Below the pieces are notes generated by a model. The model worked only from the letters and a program-made list of their open reading frames with translations, was not told where the DNA came from and did no database searches. A stretch of DNA of 64,000 nucleotides, taken from an uncultured Prevotellaceae bacterium. GTDB taxonomy: Bacteria > Bacteroidota > Bacteroidia > Bacteroidales > Muribaculaceae. The stretch covers positions 62,001-126,000 of the forward strand of contig CAJLMA010000006.1 of assembly GCA_905207705.1 (NCBI GenBank), in the 5' to 3' direction. Below, piece after piece: positions 50,727 to 59,601 of this stretch. The position numbers and the translations under genes were made by a program. How positions within the stretch are numbered: the stretch's first letter is position 1; every line of letters begins with the position of its first letter.

Positions 50727-51998
50727 TCAGTCTATTATCTCAAACCCTGTGTATTTATGCAACACTTTCGGTATCTTGATACCCTCCGGGGTCTGGTTAT
50801 TTTCGAGCAATGCTGCCATAATGCGAGGCAAAGCCAATGCCGAACCGTTCAATGTGTGACACAGATGAGTCTTCTTGTCATCTCCGCGATAGCGGCACTT
50901 CAGTCTGTTGGCTTGGTAGCTTTCAAAGTTGGATACCGAACTTACCTCAAGCCATCTCTTCTGTGCGGCCGAGAATACTTCGAAGTCGAATGTTATGGCC
51001 GATGTGAAACTCATGTCGCCTCCACACAAGCGCAAAATGTGCCATGGCAACTCAAGTTTTTCAAGCAAGCTTTGAACATGCGCTTTCATTTCCTCAAGAG
51101 CGGCATAAGAATCTTCAGGCTTCTCTATGCGCACGATTTCAACCTTGTCAAATTGGTGCAGACGGTTCAATCCTCTCACATCTTTTCCATAAGAACCGGC
51201 CTCGCGGCGGAAACATGCCGAATACGCGCAATTTTTCTTCGGCAATTCCTTTTGGTCGAGAATCACGTCCCTGTAAATATTTGTCACAGGAACTTCGGCA
51301 GTAGGAATAAGATACAAATTATCAAGATTGCAATGATACATCTGTCCTTCCTTGTCGGGCAATTGGCCTGTGCCGTAACCCGAAGCTTCATTGACTACAT
51401 AAGGAGGCTCGATTTCCTCATAACCGGCCTTGCCGGCTTCGTCGAGGAAGAATTGAATCAACGCACGTTGCAGCCTTGCTCCTTTACCGCGGTACACCGG
51501 GAAACCTGCGCCGGTTATCTTGACACCGAGGTCAAAGTCGATGATATTGTATTTTTTTGCAAGATCCCAATGAGGCAGCGCGTCTTCGGGGAGATCTGGC
51601 ATTATGCCACCAGTCTTTTCCACCACGTTGTCGGCAGCAGTCTTTCCCTCGGGGACCATTGCACAAGGGACATTAGGCACCGACAGCAATATCTCGTTAA
51701 TTTCGTCCTCGGCGCGTTTCAATTTCTCATCAATAGCCTTGTTGTTCTCTTTCAACGTTGCCACTTCGGCTTTTACAGCCTCGGCTTCGTCCTTCTTCCC
51801 TTCCTTCATCAAAGCACCGATGCGGGCAGCAAGCTTGTTTAGCTCGGCAGCTTGATTGTCGCGCAACGTCTGTGCGGCACGACGTTCCTTGTCAAGCTCC
51901 ACCACCCTTTCGATGGCTGCTCGTCCGTCAAATTGCTTTACGGCAAGACGAGCAATCACATCTTCGGGATTTTCTTTAATTAATGCTAATGTTAACAT
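50727..51998 (-). CDS. serS: Seryl-tRNA synthetase
   Basis: A 423-aa class II synthetase. The N-terminal coiled coil (about residues 30-100) binds the tRNA-Ser long arm. Motif 2 is ACFRREAGSYGKDVRGLNRL (about 262) and motif 3 NGSALALPRIMAALLENNQ (about 382), with TAEVPVTN before. Length is typical. The YqeY gene lies 37 bp upstream on the same strand. Confidence 0.96.
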   Translation of the reverse strand: MLTLALIKENPEDVIARLAVKQFDGRAAIERVVELDKERRAAQTLRDNQAAELNKLAARIGALMKEGKKDEAEAVKAEVATLKENNKAIDEKLKRAEDEINEILLSVPNVPCAMVPEGKTAADNVVEKTGGIMPDLPEDALPHWDLAKKYNIIDFDLGVKITGAGFPVYRGKGARLQRALIQFFLDEAGKAGYEEIEPPYVVNEASGYGTGQLPDKEGQMYHCNLDNLYLIPTAEVPVTNIYRDVILDQKELPKKNCAYSACFRREAGSYGKDVRGLNRLHQFDKVEIVRIEKPEDSYAALEEMKAHVQSLLEKLELPWHILRLCGGDMSFTSAITFDFEVFSAAQKRWLEVSSVSNFESYQANRLKCRYRGDDKKTHLCHTLNGSALALPRIMAALLENNQTPEGIKIPKVLHKYTGFEIID

Positions 51999-52035
51999 TT
52001 ATCTTATCTGTTTATTTCCTGTATGAATATTGACA

Positions 52036-52485
52036 TCAAGCAAGCAATTCCTTGACGCGAGCCGAAATTGCACGCCCCTCGGCGCGGCCTGCGAGTTCTT
52101 TTGAAGCCACTCCCATCACTTTGCCCATCTCCTTGGCCGAAGTAGCACCCACACGCGCTATGATTTCCTTCAAAGCGGCAGTAAGTTCTTCATCAGTCAA
52201 TTGTTTTGGCAAATATTCTTCTATCACTTTGGCTTCGGCCAATTCCGATTGAGCGAGGTCTTCACGATTCTGGCCCTGATATATCTCTGCGCTTTCCTTG
52301 CGTTGCTTTACCATCTTTGCAAGAATTTTCGTAGCAGCATCGTCGGTCAATTCTCCATCGGCCCCCTTAGCTGTCTTAGCTTCAAGAAATTCTTTCTTTA
52401 TGCCGCGCAAAGCCTCCAAGCGTGCATGGTCGCGTGCCAGCATGGCTTTCTTGATATCATTGCTTATAGTGTCAAACAAGCTCAT
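52036..52485 (-). CDS. GatB/YqeY domain protein
   Basis: A 149-aa helical protein (MSLFDTISNDIKKAMLARDH, then QSELAEAKVIEEYLPKQLTD, and GKVMGVASKELAGRAEGRAI). The domain also forms the tRNA-binding tail of GatB; the stand-alone form is of unknown role in translation. It precedes serS by 37 bp on the same strand and may be co-transcribed. Confidence 0.9.
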   Translation of the reverse strand: MSLFDTISNDIKKAMLARDHARLEALRGIKKEFLEAKTAKGADGELTDDAATKILAKMVKQRKESAEIYQGQNREDLAQSELAEAKVIEEYLPKQLTDEELTAALKEIIARVGATSAKEMGKVMGVASKELAGRAEGRAISARVKELLA

Positions 52486-52686
52486 AATTGTTTCCTCCTA
52501 ATTTTAAATTTAATAGCAATCCAAAAAATTGCCTGCGCATAAACGGCAAGTCAATCTTTATCAGCGCAAAATTAGAAAAAATCGTTGGAATAGCATCCAA
52601 ATTTGCCTAAATAAAATCAAGAGTCCTGCTCAGTGCATATCACCGCCTACACTTGTTCGATTTAAGCGGCACGCCACAATGACAAA

Positions 52687-52740
52687 ACCGGCGACCTTGC
52701 ACATGATGATTGACCATCCTGTTGCAAAATCGCCGGTACG
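52687..52740 (-). terminator. Terminator of the GH43 gene
   Basis: ACCGGCGA (52687-52694) with TCGCCGGT (52730-52737), followed on the minus strand by TTTTGTCATT. The 52486-52686 stretch shows nothing else. Confidence 0.6.
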
Positions 52741-52755
52741 ACTATGATGCAAAAC

Positions 52756-54174
52756 TTATTGTTTATTCTTGCCTTGGAATTTTATTTCCCATAAAGACGG
52801 AACTGCAGCCACGCTATCGGCCACGGCAAATTCCACCTTGACAGCATCGCATTCTTTACCTACGGCCACAAGTATAGGCGACCCTGTTGCGCCACTTTGA
52901 GTGTAATCAGCAACCATCGACCATGTCGAACCATTGTCTTGCGATGTCTCTACCTTGAAATAATATTGCTTCCATGGATACTCGGGCAATATTCTCACTG
53001 TATCAATCATCGGCTTTCCGTCAAACTTGGCAGTCAGCACCGGCACGCTGTCGCCTTCGGCAGCTTGCCAACGAGTTAAATTTGACTTGTCAAATGCACA
53101 TTGCTCAACAAAGTCGGCACCTTCGCTGCCTGTTGTCTCAACTGAAGCCGGCTCGACCCATGATGCCGCAAGGCGGTCGGCAAGCGGGAACAATGCGCTG
53201 TCGAGCGGCTTTATAGTCGTAATAGTATCGCTTGTAAATTCAAGCGGAGCAATGCACGTCTGTCTGTAGGTAGTTCCTTCCACATAAGGCAAACGATGCT
53301 TGTGGTAAAGGATATAATCCTTACCTTCGCATGTAACCACAGTGTGGTGTCCCGGACCATACACCTTAAGATCGTCATGCGTATTTAATATCGGACTGTT
53401 CCCGGCTTCGTCAAACGGGCCGAAAGGATTATCACCTACGGCATATCGCACTTCATAAGTGGTATCTATCGTTTTCCCCTCGCTATAAGTAAGGAAATAA
53501 TTACCGTTTCGTTTTATCATGAACGGGCCTTCAAAATAATGGGTCGGTGTTACATCTTTCGGCTCACCTTTGAACGAACACATGTCATCGTTCAATTCAG
53601 CCACAAAACAGTGTCCGTTAGTCCAGTTCCATCCCGAACCCCAATACAAATATGCCTTCCCGTCATCGTCGATGAAAGCCTCTGCATCTATCGCATGATA
53701 ATACATTGTAGTATCAGCAGGGATCAATGGTTTGTCACCAAGAGCGTTTTCCCAGGGTCCAAGAGGTGAAGAAGCCTTTCCGCACCATACCTCAGATCCG
53801 ACAGACACATACATGTAATACATGCCACCCCGCTCCACGACCGACGGAGCCCATACCATGTTTTCATTAGAAAGCGGTGATGTACAAGCCTCTTTGGTGG
53901 GCCAATTCAACTTATGCCATTCCCAGTTATGGAAGTCATCCGACGTCCAACACGACAAGAAATCAGTGCCCCACGGGTCGGCCGTGGCATACAAATAATA
54001 TGTCCCGTTTAGCTGCACTACCGAAGGATCGGCGAAATAACCGGGCAAAATGGGATTACTCAAAGGTTGCGTCTCATTCTCGACAGGAGTACAACTCGCC
54101 ATCATGACTCCTGCTGCCATCGCATAAAAAATTGACTTTGCCGTCATCAACGGACTTAAAAATGAATTATTCAT
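52756..54174 (-). CDS. GH43 family glycosidase lipoprotein
   Basis: A 472-aa exported lipoprotein (lipobox MMASC near residue 28). Five-bladed propeller, residues about 40-330: the catalytic base lies in GYFADPSVV, the pKa-tuning Asp in AIDAEAFIDDDG and the acid Glu in HYFEGPFMI. The rest, about 345-470, is a beta-sandwich like a discoidin (F5/8 type C) or CBM32 module (DKSNLTRWQA, VRILPEYPWKQYYFKVET). GH43 members cleave arabinose, xylose or galactose linkages; the specificity is unknown here. It has its own repeat-borne promoter and is not part of the starch operon transcript. Confidence 0.85.
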   Translation of the reverse strand: MNNSFLSPLMTAKSIFYAMAAGVMMASCTPVENETQPLSNPILPGYFADPSVVQLNGTYYLYATADPWGTDFLSCWTSDDFHNWEWHKLNWPTKEACTSPLSNENMVWAPSVVERGGMYYMYVSVGSEVWCGKASSPLGPWENALGDKPLIPADTTMYYHAIDAEAFIDDDGKAYLYWGSGWNWTNGHCFVAELNDDMCSFKGEPKDVTPTHYFEGPFMIKRNGNYFLTYSEGKTIDTTYEVRYAVGDNPFGPFDEAGNSPILNTHDDLKVYGPGHHTVVTCEGKDYILYHKHRLPYVEGTTYRQTCIAPLEFTSDTITTIKPLDSALFPLADRLAASWVEPASVETTGSEGADFVEQCAFDKSNLTRWQAAEGDSVPVLTAKFDGKPMIDTVRILPEYPWKQYYFKVETSQDNGSTWSMVADYTQSGATGSPILVAVGKECDAVKVEFAVADSVAAVPSLWEIKFQGKNKQ

Positions 54175-54221
54175 CAGATGAAATGAAAGGTTAAGTTATG
54201 GTATAAATGTTTGGATTGTTA

Positions 54222-54345
54222 CAAAGATAGCGAAAGTCGAGCGCAGGGCAATAAAACTTGTTTGAAATTGTCATGCCGAACCGCATCCTATCTTATCCAG
54301 AGATAGGCAAAGTCGCACGCAGTGAAAGAAAAAGAAAGCTAATTT
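54222..54345 (-). repeat. Promoter-bearing intergenic repeat (GH43 copy)
   Basis: CAAAGATAGCG at 54222, AAACTTGTTTGAAATTGTCA and GCCGAACCGCATCCTATCTT follow, and a second unit begins near 54298. Minus-strand TATCTTTG at 54229-54222 lies about 48 bp before the GH43 start. Confidence 0.75.
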
Positions 54346-54386
54346 TCATCTATAGTTAAACCCGTAGATGCAAAATGCCCCATATT

Positions 54387-54425
54387 ACAAAAAAACAGGG
54401 CTGGCGAGTTACCTCGTCAGCCCTG
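54387..54425 (-). terminator. Terminator of the Sus-type operon
   Basis: CAGGGCTG (54396-54403) with CAGCCCTG (54418-54425), extended by CGAG/CTCG around a 4-nt loop, then a run of T on the minus strand. It ends the transcript after GH97. Confidence 0.9.
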
Positions 54426-54504
54426 CAATACCTGTTTATCCATGTAATAAGATTAAGGTTTGTTTCAGACCCAAATGTTTTTATATTTACCTATGATCAC
54501 TATG

Positions 54505-56631
54505 TCATTTCTTAGGTACAAGACGCATGGCGAAACCGCCACCCGGAGCAATGTATTGCTTTAGGCGCGTCTTGCAATTGATTTTCTTCTTTGTAGTAAT
54601 GCTATACGACTGCGGATTGTCCTTGTAATGGGCATCTTTGCCGTCGGCATATATTGTGGCTTCATAATCCACGCCCTCGGGCAAGAAACTGAAATCTATC
54701 TCGGCCGTACGCGCATTCTCGTCGGTCACTCCACCCACATACCAGTCGTCAGAGTGCTTATCGCGACGAGCCACAGTGATGTAATCGCCAGGCTCGGCCT
54801 CAAGATAACGGCTGTCGCTCCAGTCAACAGGCACATCCTTGATAAACTGGAATGCGTCGGCAAAGCGTCGGTAATTCTCCGGCAAGTCGCAAGCCATTTG
54901 CAACGGGCTTGGCATCGTGAGATACAATGCAAGCTGACGAGCAAGCGTGGTCTGCGCCTGACCTGTCTTGCCCTCGTTGTAATAGCTTAAACGAGTTTCA
55001 AACAGTCCCGGAGTGTAATCCATCGGGCCACCTTTCAACCGAGTAAACGGCAATATCGTCGTGTGCTCCGGCGGATTTCCTCCCATCGATTCAAATTCCC
55101 CTCCGCGAGCCGATTCTTGCGCCACCCAGTTGGGATAAGTTCGGCACAACCCTGTAGGCCTTACAGCCTCATGGCTATCCACCATGATTTGGAAATCGGC
55201 AGCACGCTTGGCCACATACAGATAATGATTAACCATCCACTGTGACGAGTGATGCTCGCTGCGAGGGATTATGGCTCCTACATATCCCGTCTTCACCGAA
55301 TTGTAGCCATGGTCGACCATGTATTGGAAAGCTCGGTCAAGCTGACGTTCATAATCGGCAGCATTGGCGCCTGTTTCATGGTGCATGATAATCTTCACGC
55401 CACGCTCGGCGGCATATTTTTGCAACTCATCGACATCAAAATCGGGATATGGCTTATCAAAAAGGAATTGGCGGTTTTTGCGATAGCTTGCCCAATCCTC
55501 CCAACCTTCGTTCCATCCTTCCACTAAAACGCCGTCGATACCATTCTCGGCAGCGAAATCAATGTAGCGTTTCACATTATCGGTATTGGCGGCATGACGA
55601 CCGTTAGGAGTAAGCGTCGCATAATCGGTTACGCCGGGCTTTGCCTTGTAATAGTCGCTGTAAGCCCATGTACGCTGCTTACCGATAAACATTTCCCACC
55701 ACACGCCGACAAATTTCTGCGGCTTAATCCATGAAGTGTCCTCTATTTTACACGGTTCATTAAGATTGTAGATAAGTTGTGATGCAAGTATGTCGCAAGC
55801 ATTGTCAGCAACGATAACAGTGCGCCACGGCGTATTGAACGGCAATTGCAAGTATGCCGCAATGCCATTCTTGTCGGGCGTAAGATGTGCCGACAGGCCA
55901 TAACTTGCCGTGTCCACGTCGAGCGACATGGCAGCATAGTCTACAAGGGCTGCTTCATGTATGTTGATATACATGCCGCCATCCGGGCTTTTCATCATCA
56001 ATGGTGTTTGCACCGTGAGCGCATTGATGGCCTGGCTCTCGCTATGGCGGCCACGATAGCCGGCCAACGCGTCGGCTACCTTCGACAACGATGATGTCGC
56101 ATATAAGTATTCATCGGTATCATAGTCTCCCGGCATGCAATACAATGTGTTATCGGCAGCGAGATTGAACTCAGTAGCCTCATCGGTCAACGTCAAATAG
56201 TTGACAGGCTCTTGCTCGGGCAATTCATAGCGGAATCCAAGCCCGTCGTCAAACAGACGGAAACGCACTGTCATGGTCAACCCTTTTTCACGTTTTTGCA
56301 CGAAAGTCACGGCAAGTTCGTTGTAATGGTCGCGCACTGTGGCATATTCTCCCCAAACAGGTTCCCAAGTACTGTCGTGCGAAGATGTTGTTACATTATC
56401 CACCGAAAAACCTGTTGTGAAGTCGGCTTCATGTCCAGACAGGCCAAGCAAACTGTTTTTTATCACGGCATTTCCACCCATCGTCAATTCATAACACGGC
56501 TGGCCATTGGCGTTGACATCTACCGAAAGCTGCAACCTTCCATCGGGGGAATTAACCGTGTTGGCCGAAAAAGCGCACAGTGGCAATATGGCCATAGAGG
56601 CCGAAAATATACTGCAAAGCAAATGTTTCAT
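54505..56631 (-). CDS. GH97 alpha-glucosidase (SusB-like)
   Basis: A 708-aa periplasmic enzyme with a signal peptide (MKHLLCSIFSASMAILPLCA). The N-terminal beta-sandwich starts VNSPDGRLQLSVDVN. The (beta/alpha)8 domain has VWWEMFIGK, GVLVEGWNEGWEDW, IMHHETGANAADYERQ and VDSHEAVRPTGLCRTYPN, the region of the catalytic Glu residues in SusB. It releases glucose from malto-oligosaccharides. It is the last gene of the operon, 18 bp after the GH13 gene. The ATG at 56631 is chosen because it opens the signal peptide. Confidence 0.9.
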   Translation of the reverse strand: MKHLLCSIFSASMAILPLCAFSANTVNSPDGRLQLSVDVNANGQPCYELTMGGNAVIKNSLLGLSGHEADFTTGFSVDNVTTSSHDSTWEPVWGEYATVRDHYNELAVTFVQKREKGLTMTVRFRLFDDGLGFRYELPEQEPVNYLTLTDEATEFNLAADNTLYCMPGDYDTDEYLYATSSLSKVADALAGYRGRHSESQAINALTVQTPLMMKSPDGGMYINIHEAALVDYAAMSLDVDTASYGLSAHLTPDKNGIAAYLQLPFNTPWRTVIVADNACDILASQLIYNLNEPCKIEDTSWIKPQKFVGVWWEMFIGKQRTWAYSDYYKAKPGVTDYATLTPNGRHAANTDNVKRYIDFAAENGIDGVLVEGWNEGWEDWASYRKNRQFLFDKPYPDFDVDELQKYAAERGVKIIMHHETGANAADYERQLDRAFQYMVDHGYNSVKTGYVGAIIPRSEHHSSQWMVNHYLYVAKRAADFQIMVDSHEAVRPTGLCRTYPNWVAQESARGGEFESMGGNPPEHTTILPFTRLKGGPMDYTPGLFETRLSYYNEGKTGQAQTTLARQLALYLTMPSPLQMACDLPENYRRFADAFQFIKDVPVDWSDSRYLEAEPGDYITVARRDKHSDDWYVGGVTDENARTAEIDFSFLPEGVDYEATIYADGKDAHYKDNPQSYSITTKKKINCKTRLKQYIAPGGGFAMRLVPKK

Positions 56632-56649
56632 AGATATCATGTAATGTCG

Positions 56650-57996
56650 TTATTTATAATAAATGGCATATTCATAACCGCCGAGTTCGATTGCCACCGG
56701 CAATTCTTCGTCGGCCGAAGTAAGCATGTTGCGCATCGTAGTACCCGAATACGCAATAGGGACTTTCACCGAAGCCGTATCGCCGGTCGGGTTCACCATG
56801 ACAAGCATCGCATGTGAACCATTGACACGGGCAAATGTCACTACATCGCCTGTGATATATGTGTTCAACTCTCCTCCCCTGACGTCGGCAGTGGCAGTGT
56901 ATATTTGGTTGATTGTGGCATACACGTCGGCCTTTTCGCTGTTCCACATGAGCGGATTATAGTTGAAAAACGAAAGAGTGCTGTTGCTTGGTAACTCAGT
57001 TTCCATTGAAGAGTAAATCAATGGAGTACCATTGAGCAACGTCGTCAACGCGTATGCCGCCGGCAGCGCGTCGGCACTGCCATAAAGCGACACAAGAGTG
57101 TTGGACATTGCCACATCATGATTGTACACATAGCGCATAACCTGCGAAGCGTCATCAACCGATGCCAACAATTCATTGGCATCCTCAAAGAACTTGTCGA
57201 CATTCCCTCCGTTGAACAAATTCTTCACCAATGTGGCATACGACCAATCATAATACATGTCAAATCCATCGGCGATGTAATCGGCTCCTTCCGACTCCGA
57301 CAGCATGAACAAATCACCGTCGACGGCACGCAATTGCTTGATGGCTTCGGCCCAGAAGTCATGTGGCACGCCGTCGGTATAGTCGCAGCGAAAACCATCT
57401 ATTCCTGTTTCTGTAACCCAATATTTCATTGCATCGATCATTGCAGCACGCATCTCGGCATTATCAAAATTCAGGTCAGCAACATCTGTCCAGTTTTGTC
57501 CTTCGGGCGAAATTATGTTGCCTTGGGCATCTTGCGTATACCAATCGGGATGCTCGGTAATCCACTTGTTGTCCCATGACGTATGGTTGGCCACCCAATC
57601 GAGTATTACGTCCATTCCTTTGGAATGTGCATTATCCACAAGCGATTTCAAGTCAGACACCGTGCCATAACGTTGATTGACCGCCTTATAGTCTTTTATG
57701 CAATACGGCGACCCCACCGACTTCAATTCTCCAGGCTCGCACACAGGCATTATCCACAACACCGTCGTACCCATCTCCTTTATTTCGTCGAGACGGTCGT
57801 TGATGGCATTAAGGCAATTATCGTTGGCAAAAAAGCGCGGATTGGCTTCATATATGACCATCGTGCCGGCGACCTCTCCAACAACGGGCGTTTCTGGATT
57901 GTCCGGAACAGGCTCGTCGCTTGATGAACAACTTGCCATTGCAAACAACGAGTTTGCAAGCATTATTGATGCGATAAACAACTTTGTCGTCTTCAT
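56650..57996 (-). CDS. GH13 alpha-amylase, surface lipoprotein (SusG-like)
   Basis: A 448-aa lipoprotein: signal to the lipobox MASC, then SSSDEPVPD, which resembles a surface-export signal. The GH13 barrel has VILDWVANHTSW, the nucleophile Asp in GIDGFRCDYTDG, the acid Glu in MLSESEGADY and YVYNHD carrying the third Asp. It is shorter than SusG and lacks an obvious starch-binding insertion. It would cut alpha-glucan at the cell surface for import by SusCD. The start is the ATG at 57996 (MKTTKLFIAS). Confidence 0.88.
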   Translation of the reverse strand: MKTTKLFIASIMLANSLFAMASCSSSDEPVPDNPETPVVGEVAGTMVIYEANPRFFANDNCLNAINDRLDEIKEMGTTVLWIMPVCEPGELKSVGSPYCIKDYKAVNQRYGTVSDLKSLVDNAHSKGMDVILDWVANHTSWDNKWITEHPDWYTQDAQGNIISPEGQNWTDVADLNFDNAEMRAAMIDAMKYWVTETGIDGFRCDYTDGVPHDFWAEAIKQLRAVDGDLFMLSESEGADYIADGFDMYYDWSYATLVKNLFNGGNVDKFFEDANELLASVDDASQVMRYVYNHDVAMSNTLVSLYGSADALPAAYALTTLLNGTPLIYSSMETELPSNSTLSFFNYNPLMWNSEKADVYATINQIYTATADVRGGELNTYITGDVVTFARVNGSHAMLVMVNPTGDTASVKVPIAYSGTTMRNMLTSADEELPVAIELGGYEYAIYYK

Positions 57997-58082
57997 TGTG
58001 ATTGTATTATAAAAGGCCTTTGTTGCACTGATGTTGCTCAATTACAGGCATCGCTGCAACAAAGGCCGGATGCACATCTACA

Positions 58083-59513
58083 TTATTCCTTTTCAGTCAC
58101 GCTCATAGCAGTAACAGTCAAATAATAGTCCCTGTCGAGTGTCGCGGCAAAATCGGGTGCTTGGTCTGTACCATTGTTGAATATCAGATTTTGCGCTTCA
58201 CCGTTGCCGGTTATTTCCCAATATGTGTAAGTAGTACCGTCAATCTCTGTCGTACCTGTCGGAGCCATGCCCGGCCATGAGCCGAATATATCGTCAACTT
58301 CGCCCCAAGAGTACATGTTTATGGCACTCCAGCCTGTAAGGTCTTCCACATAAATGGTATATGTGTCACCCGGCTCCGGTTCTGGTTCAGGCTCGGTTAT
58401 ACCACCACCGGCATAAGATTGCGGATCTTCGATTTCCACGCCACCGGCAGCTGTGATTGAGTAGTAATAATCGCGGTCGAGCGTGATTCCGGCAAGGTCA
58501 AACTGGCTGTCATTGTTGTTGTTCATTATCACGTTGACAAACACGCCTGCATTAGCTTCGCCGGTATCGAAATACTTATAATTCACGCCGTTGATGGTAA
58601 CTTCACCTGTCGGAGCCATTCCCGGCCATACGCCAAACAGGTTGTTCACACCGTCGCCCCACACATATAAGTTCAACGAATCCCAGCCTGTCAAGTCTTC
58701 AAAGAAGATAGCGTATCCGTCATGCTCGATAGTTGCGCTTTGGTCAATTTCAACCACACCGTCGGGCGTGAGTTCAAGGAAATAGTCTTTGTCGAGCACT
58801 ACCGGGAAATCGGCAAGCTGGCTGCCGTTGTTATTGTTGTTGAATATAAGGTTCACAGACATTCCTGTATTTGCTTCTCCGGCATCAAAATATGTATATT
58901 CAGTACCGTCGACTACCTCAGTTCCGGTAGGCAATATACCCGGCCATGCACCGAATATCTCCCCGTCGCCATAAGCATACAATGCAAGTGCGTCATAACC
59001 GCTGTTGTCAATCACATAAATCACATGTCCATCATGCTCGATGGTTTCTCCAGAAGAGAAGTAAGAAGCCCAACGCTCCACATTAATGTTTATTCGTTCT
59101 CCCAAACCGGCATTGGTGGTGTGCATCACGCTGTCGCCTTTCAAGGCCCTCTCCTCGTGTTGTGAAACCGAGTAGATATAATACCCGTCGGCAAGCGACG
59201 TGCCTTCTATGAAAGTAGCGGGGTCAAGGTAAATGCCGTAACGGTAGTCATAGCCGGTAGCCATTTCAAGTTGCCACATCGGGTTGCCAACGACAGCGTC
59301 GGCATCACCTCCGTTGATTGCGCCCACTATGTACATTTCGTCACCAGTAGGAGTGGTAGACGGCACCAAGGCCTCAAGCAAAATGCGATCCTCGCGCACC
59401 TCAAAGCGCGGTATGTCGCTTTCAAAAACTATTTCTTCCTCGTCGCAGCTCTGCATCATCGCCATTATTGGCATCATCATGAGCAGCAACACGTATGAAT
59501 ATATCTTTTTCAT
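58083..59513 (-). CDS. SusE/SusF-type outer-membrane lipoprotein with three starch-binding modules
   Basis: A 476-aa lipoprotein (lipobox MMQSC followed by DEEE, a surface-export-like signal). After a SusE-like N-terminal domain (EDRILLEALVPSTTPTGDEM) come three tandem CBM26-like modules at about residues 155-255, 260-360 and 385-476, each with the Trp/Tyr pattern (ALYAYGDGEIFGAWPG, NLYVWGDGVNNLFGVWPG, NMYSWGEVDDIFGSWPG). It would hold starch at the cell surface. It is the third gene of the operon, 88 bp after susD. Confidence 0.87.
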   Translation of the reverse strand: MKKIYSYVLLLMMMPIMAMMQSCDEEEIVFESDIPRFEVREDRILLEALVPSTTPTGDEMYIVGAINGGDADAVVGNPMWQLEMATGYDYRYGIYLDPATFIEGTSLADGYYIYSVSQHEERALKGDSVMHTTNAGLGERININVERWASYFSSGETIEHDGHVIYVIDNSGYDALALYAYGDGEIFGAWPGILPTGTEVVDGTEYTYFDAGEANTGMSVNLIFNNNNNGSQLADFPVVLDKDYFLELTPDGVVEIDQSATIEHDGYAIFFEDLTGWDSLNLYVWGDGVNNLFGVWPGMAPTGEVTINGVNYKYFDTGEANAGVFVNVIMNNNNDSQFDLAGITLDRDYYYSITAAGGVEIEDPQSYAGGGITEPEPEPEPGDTYTIYVEDLTGWSAINMYSWGEVDDIFGSWPGMAPTGTTEIDGTTYTYWEITGNGEAQNLIFNNGTDQAPDFAATLDRDYYLTVTAMSVTEKE

Positions 59514-59601
59514 TGTGTATGTATGCAATTTTTAATTTTTTATGGTTTTTAGTGCTTGGGCGCACCACATGCGCGCCCAATGCACCATTGTGAGATGAAA
59601 A

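Noticed and set aside
50757..51842. Long plus-strand open frame antisense to serS
   Set aside because: No family features; serS on the other strand is unambiguous.
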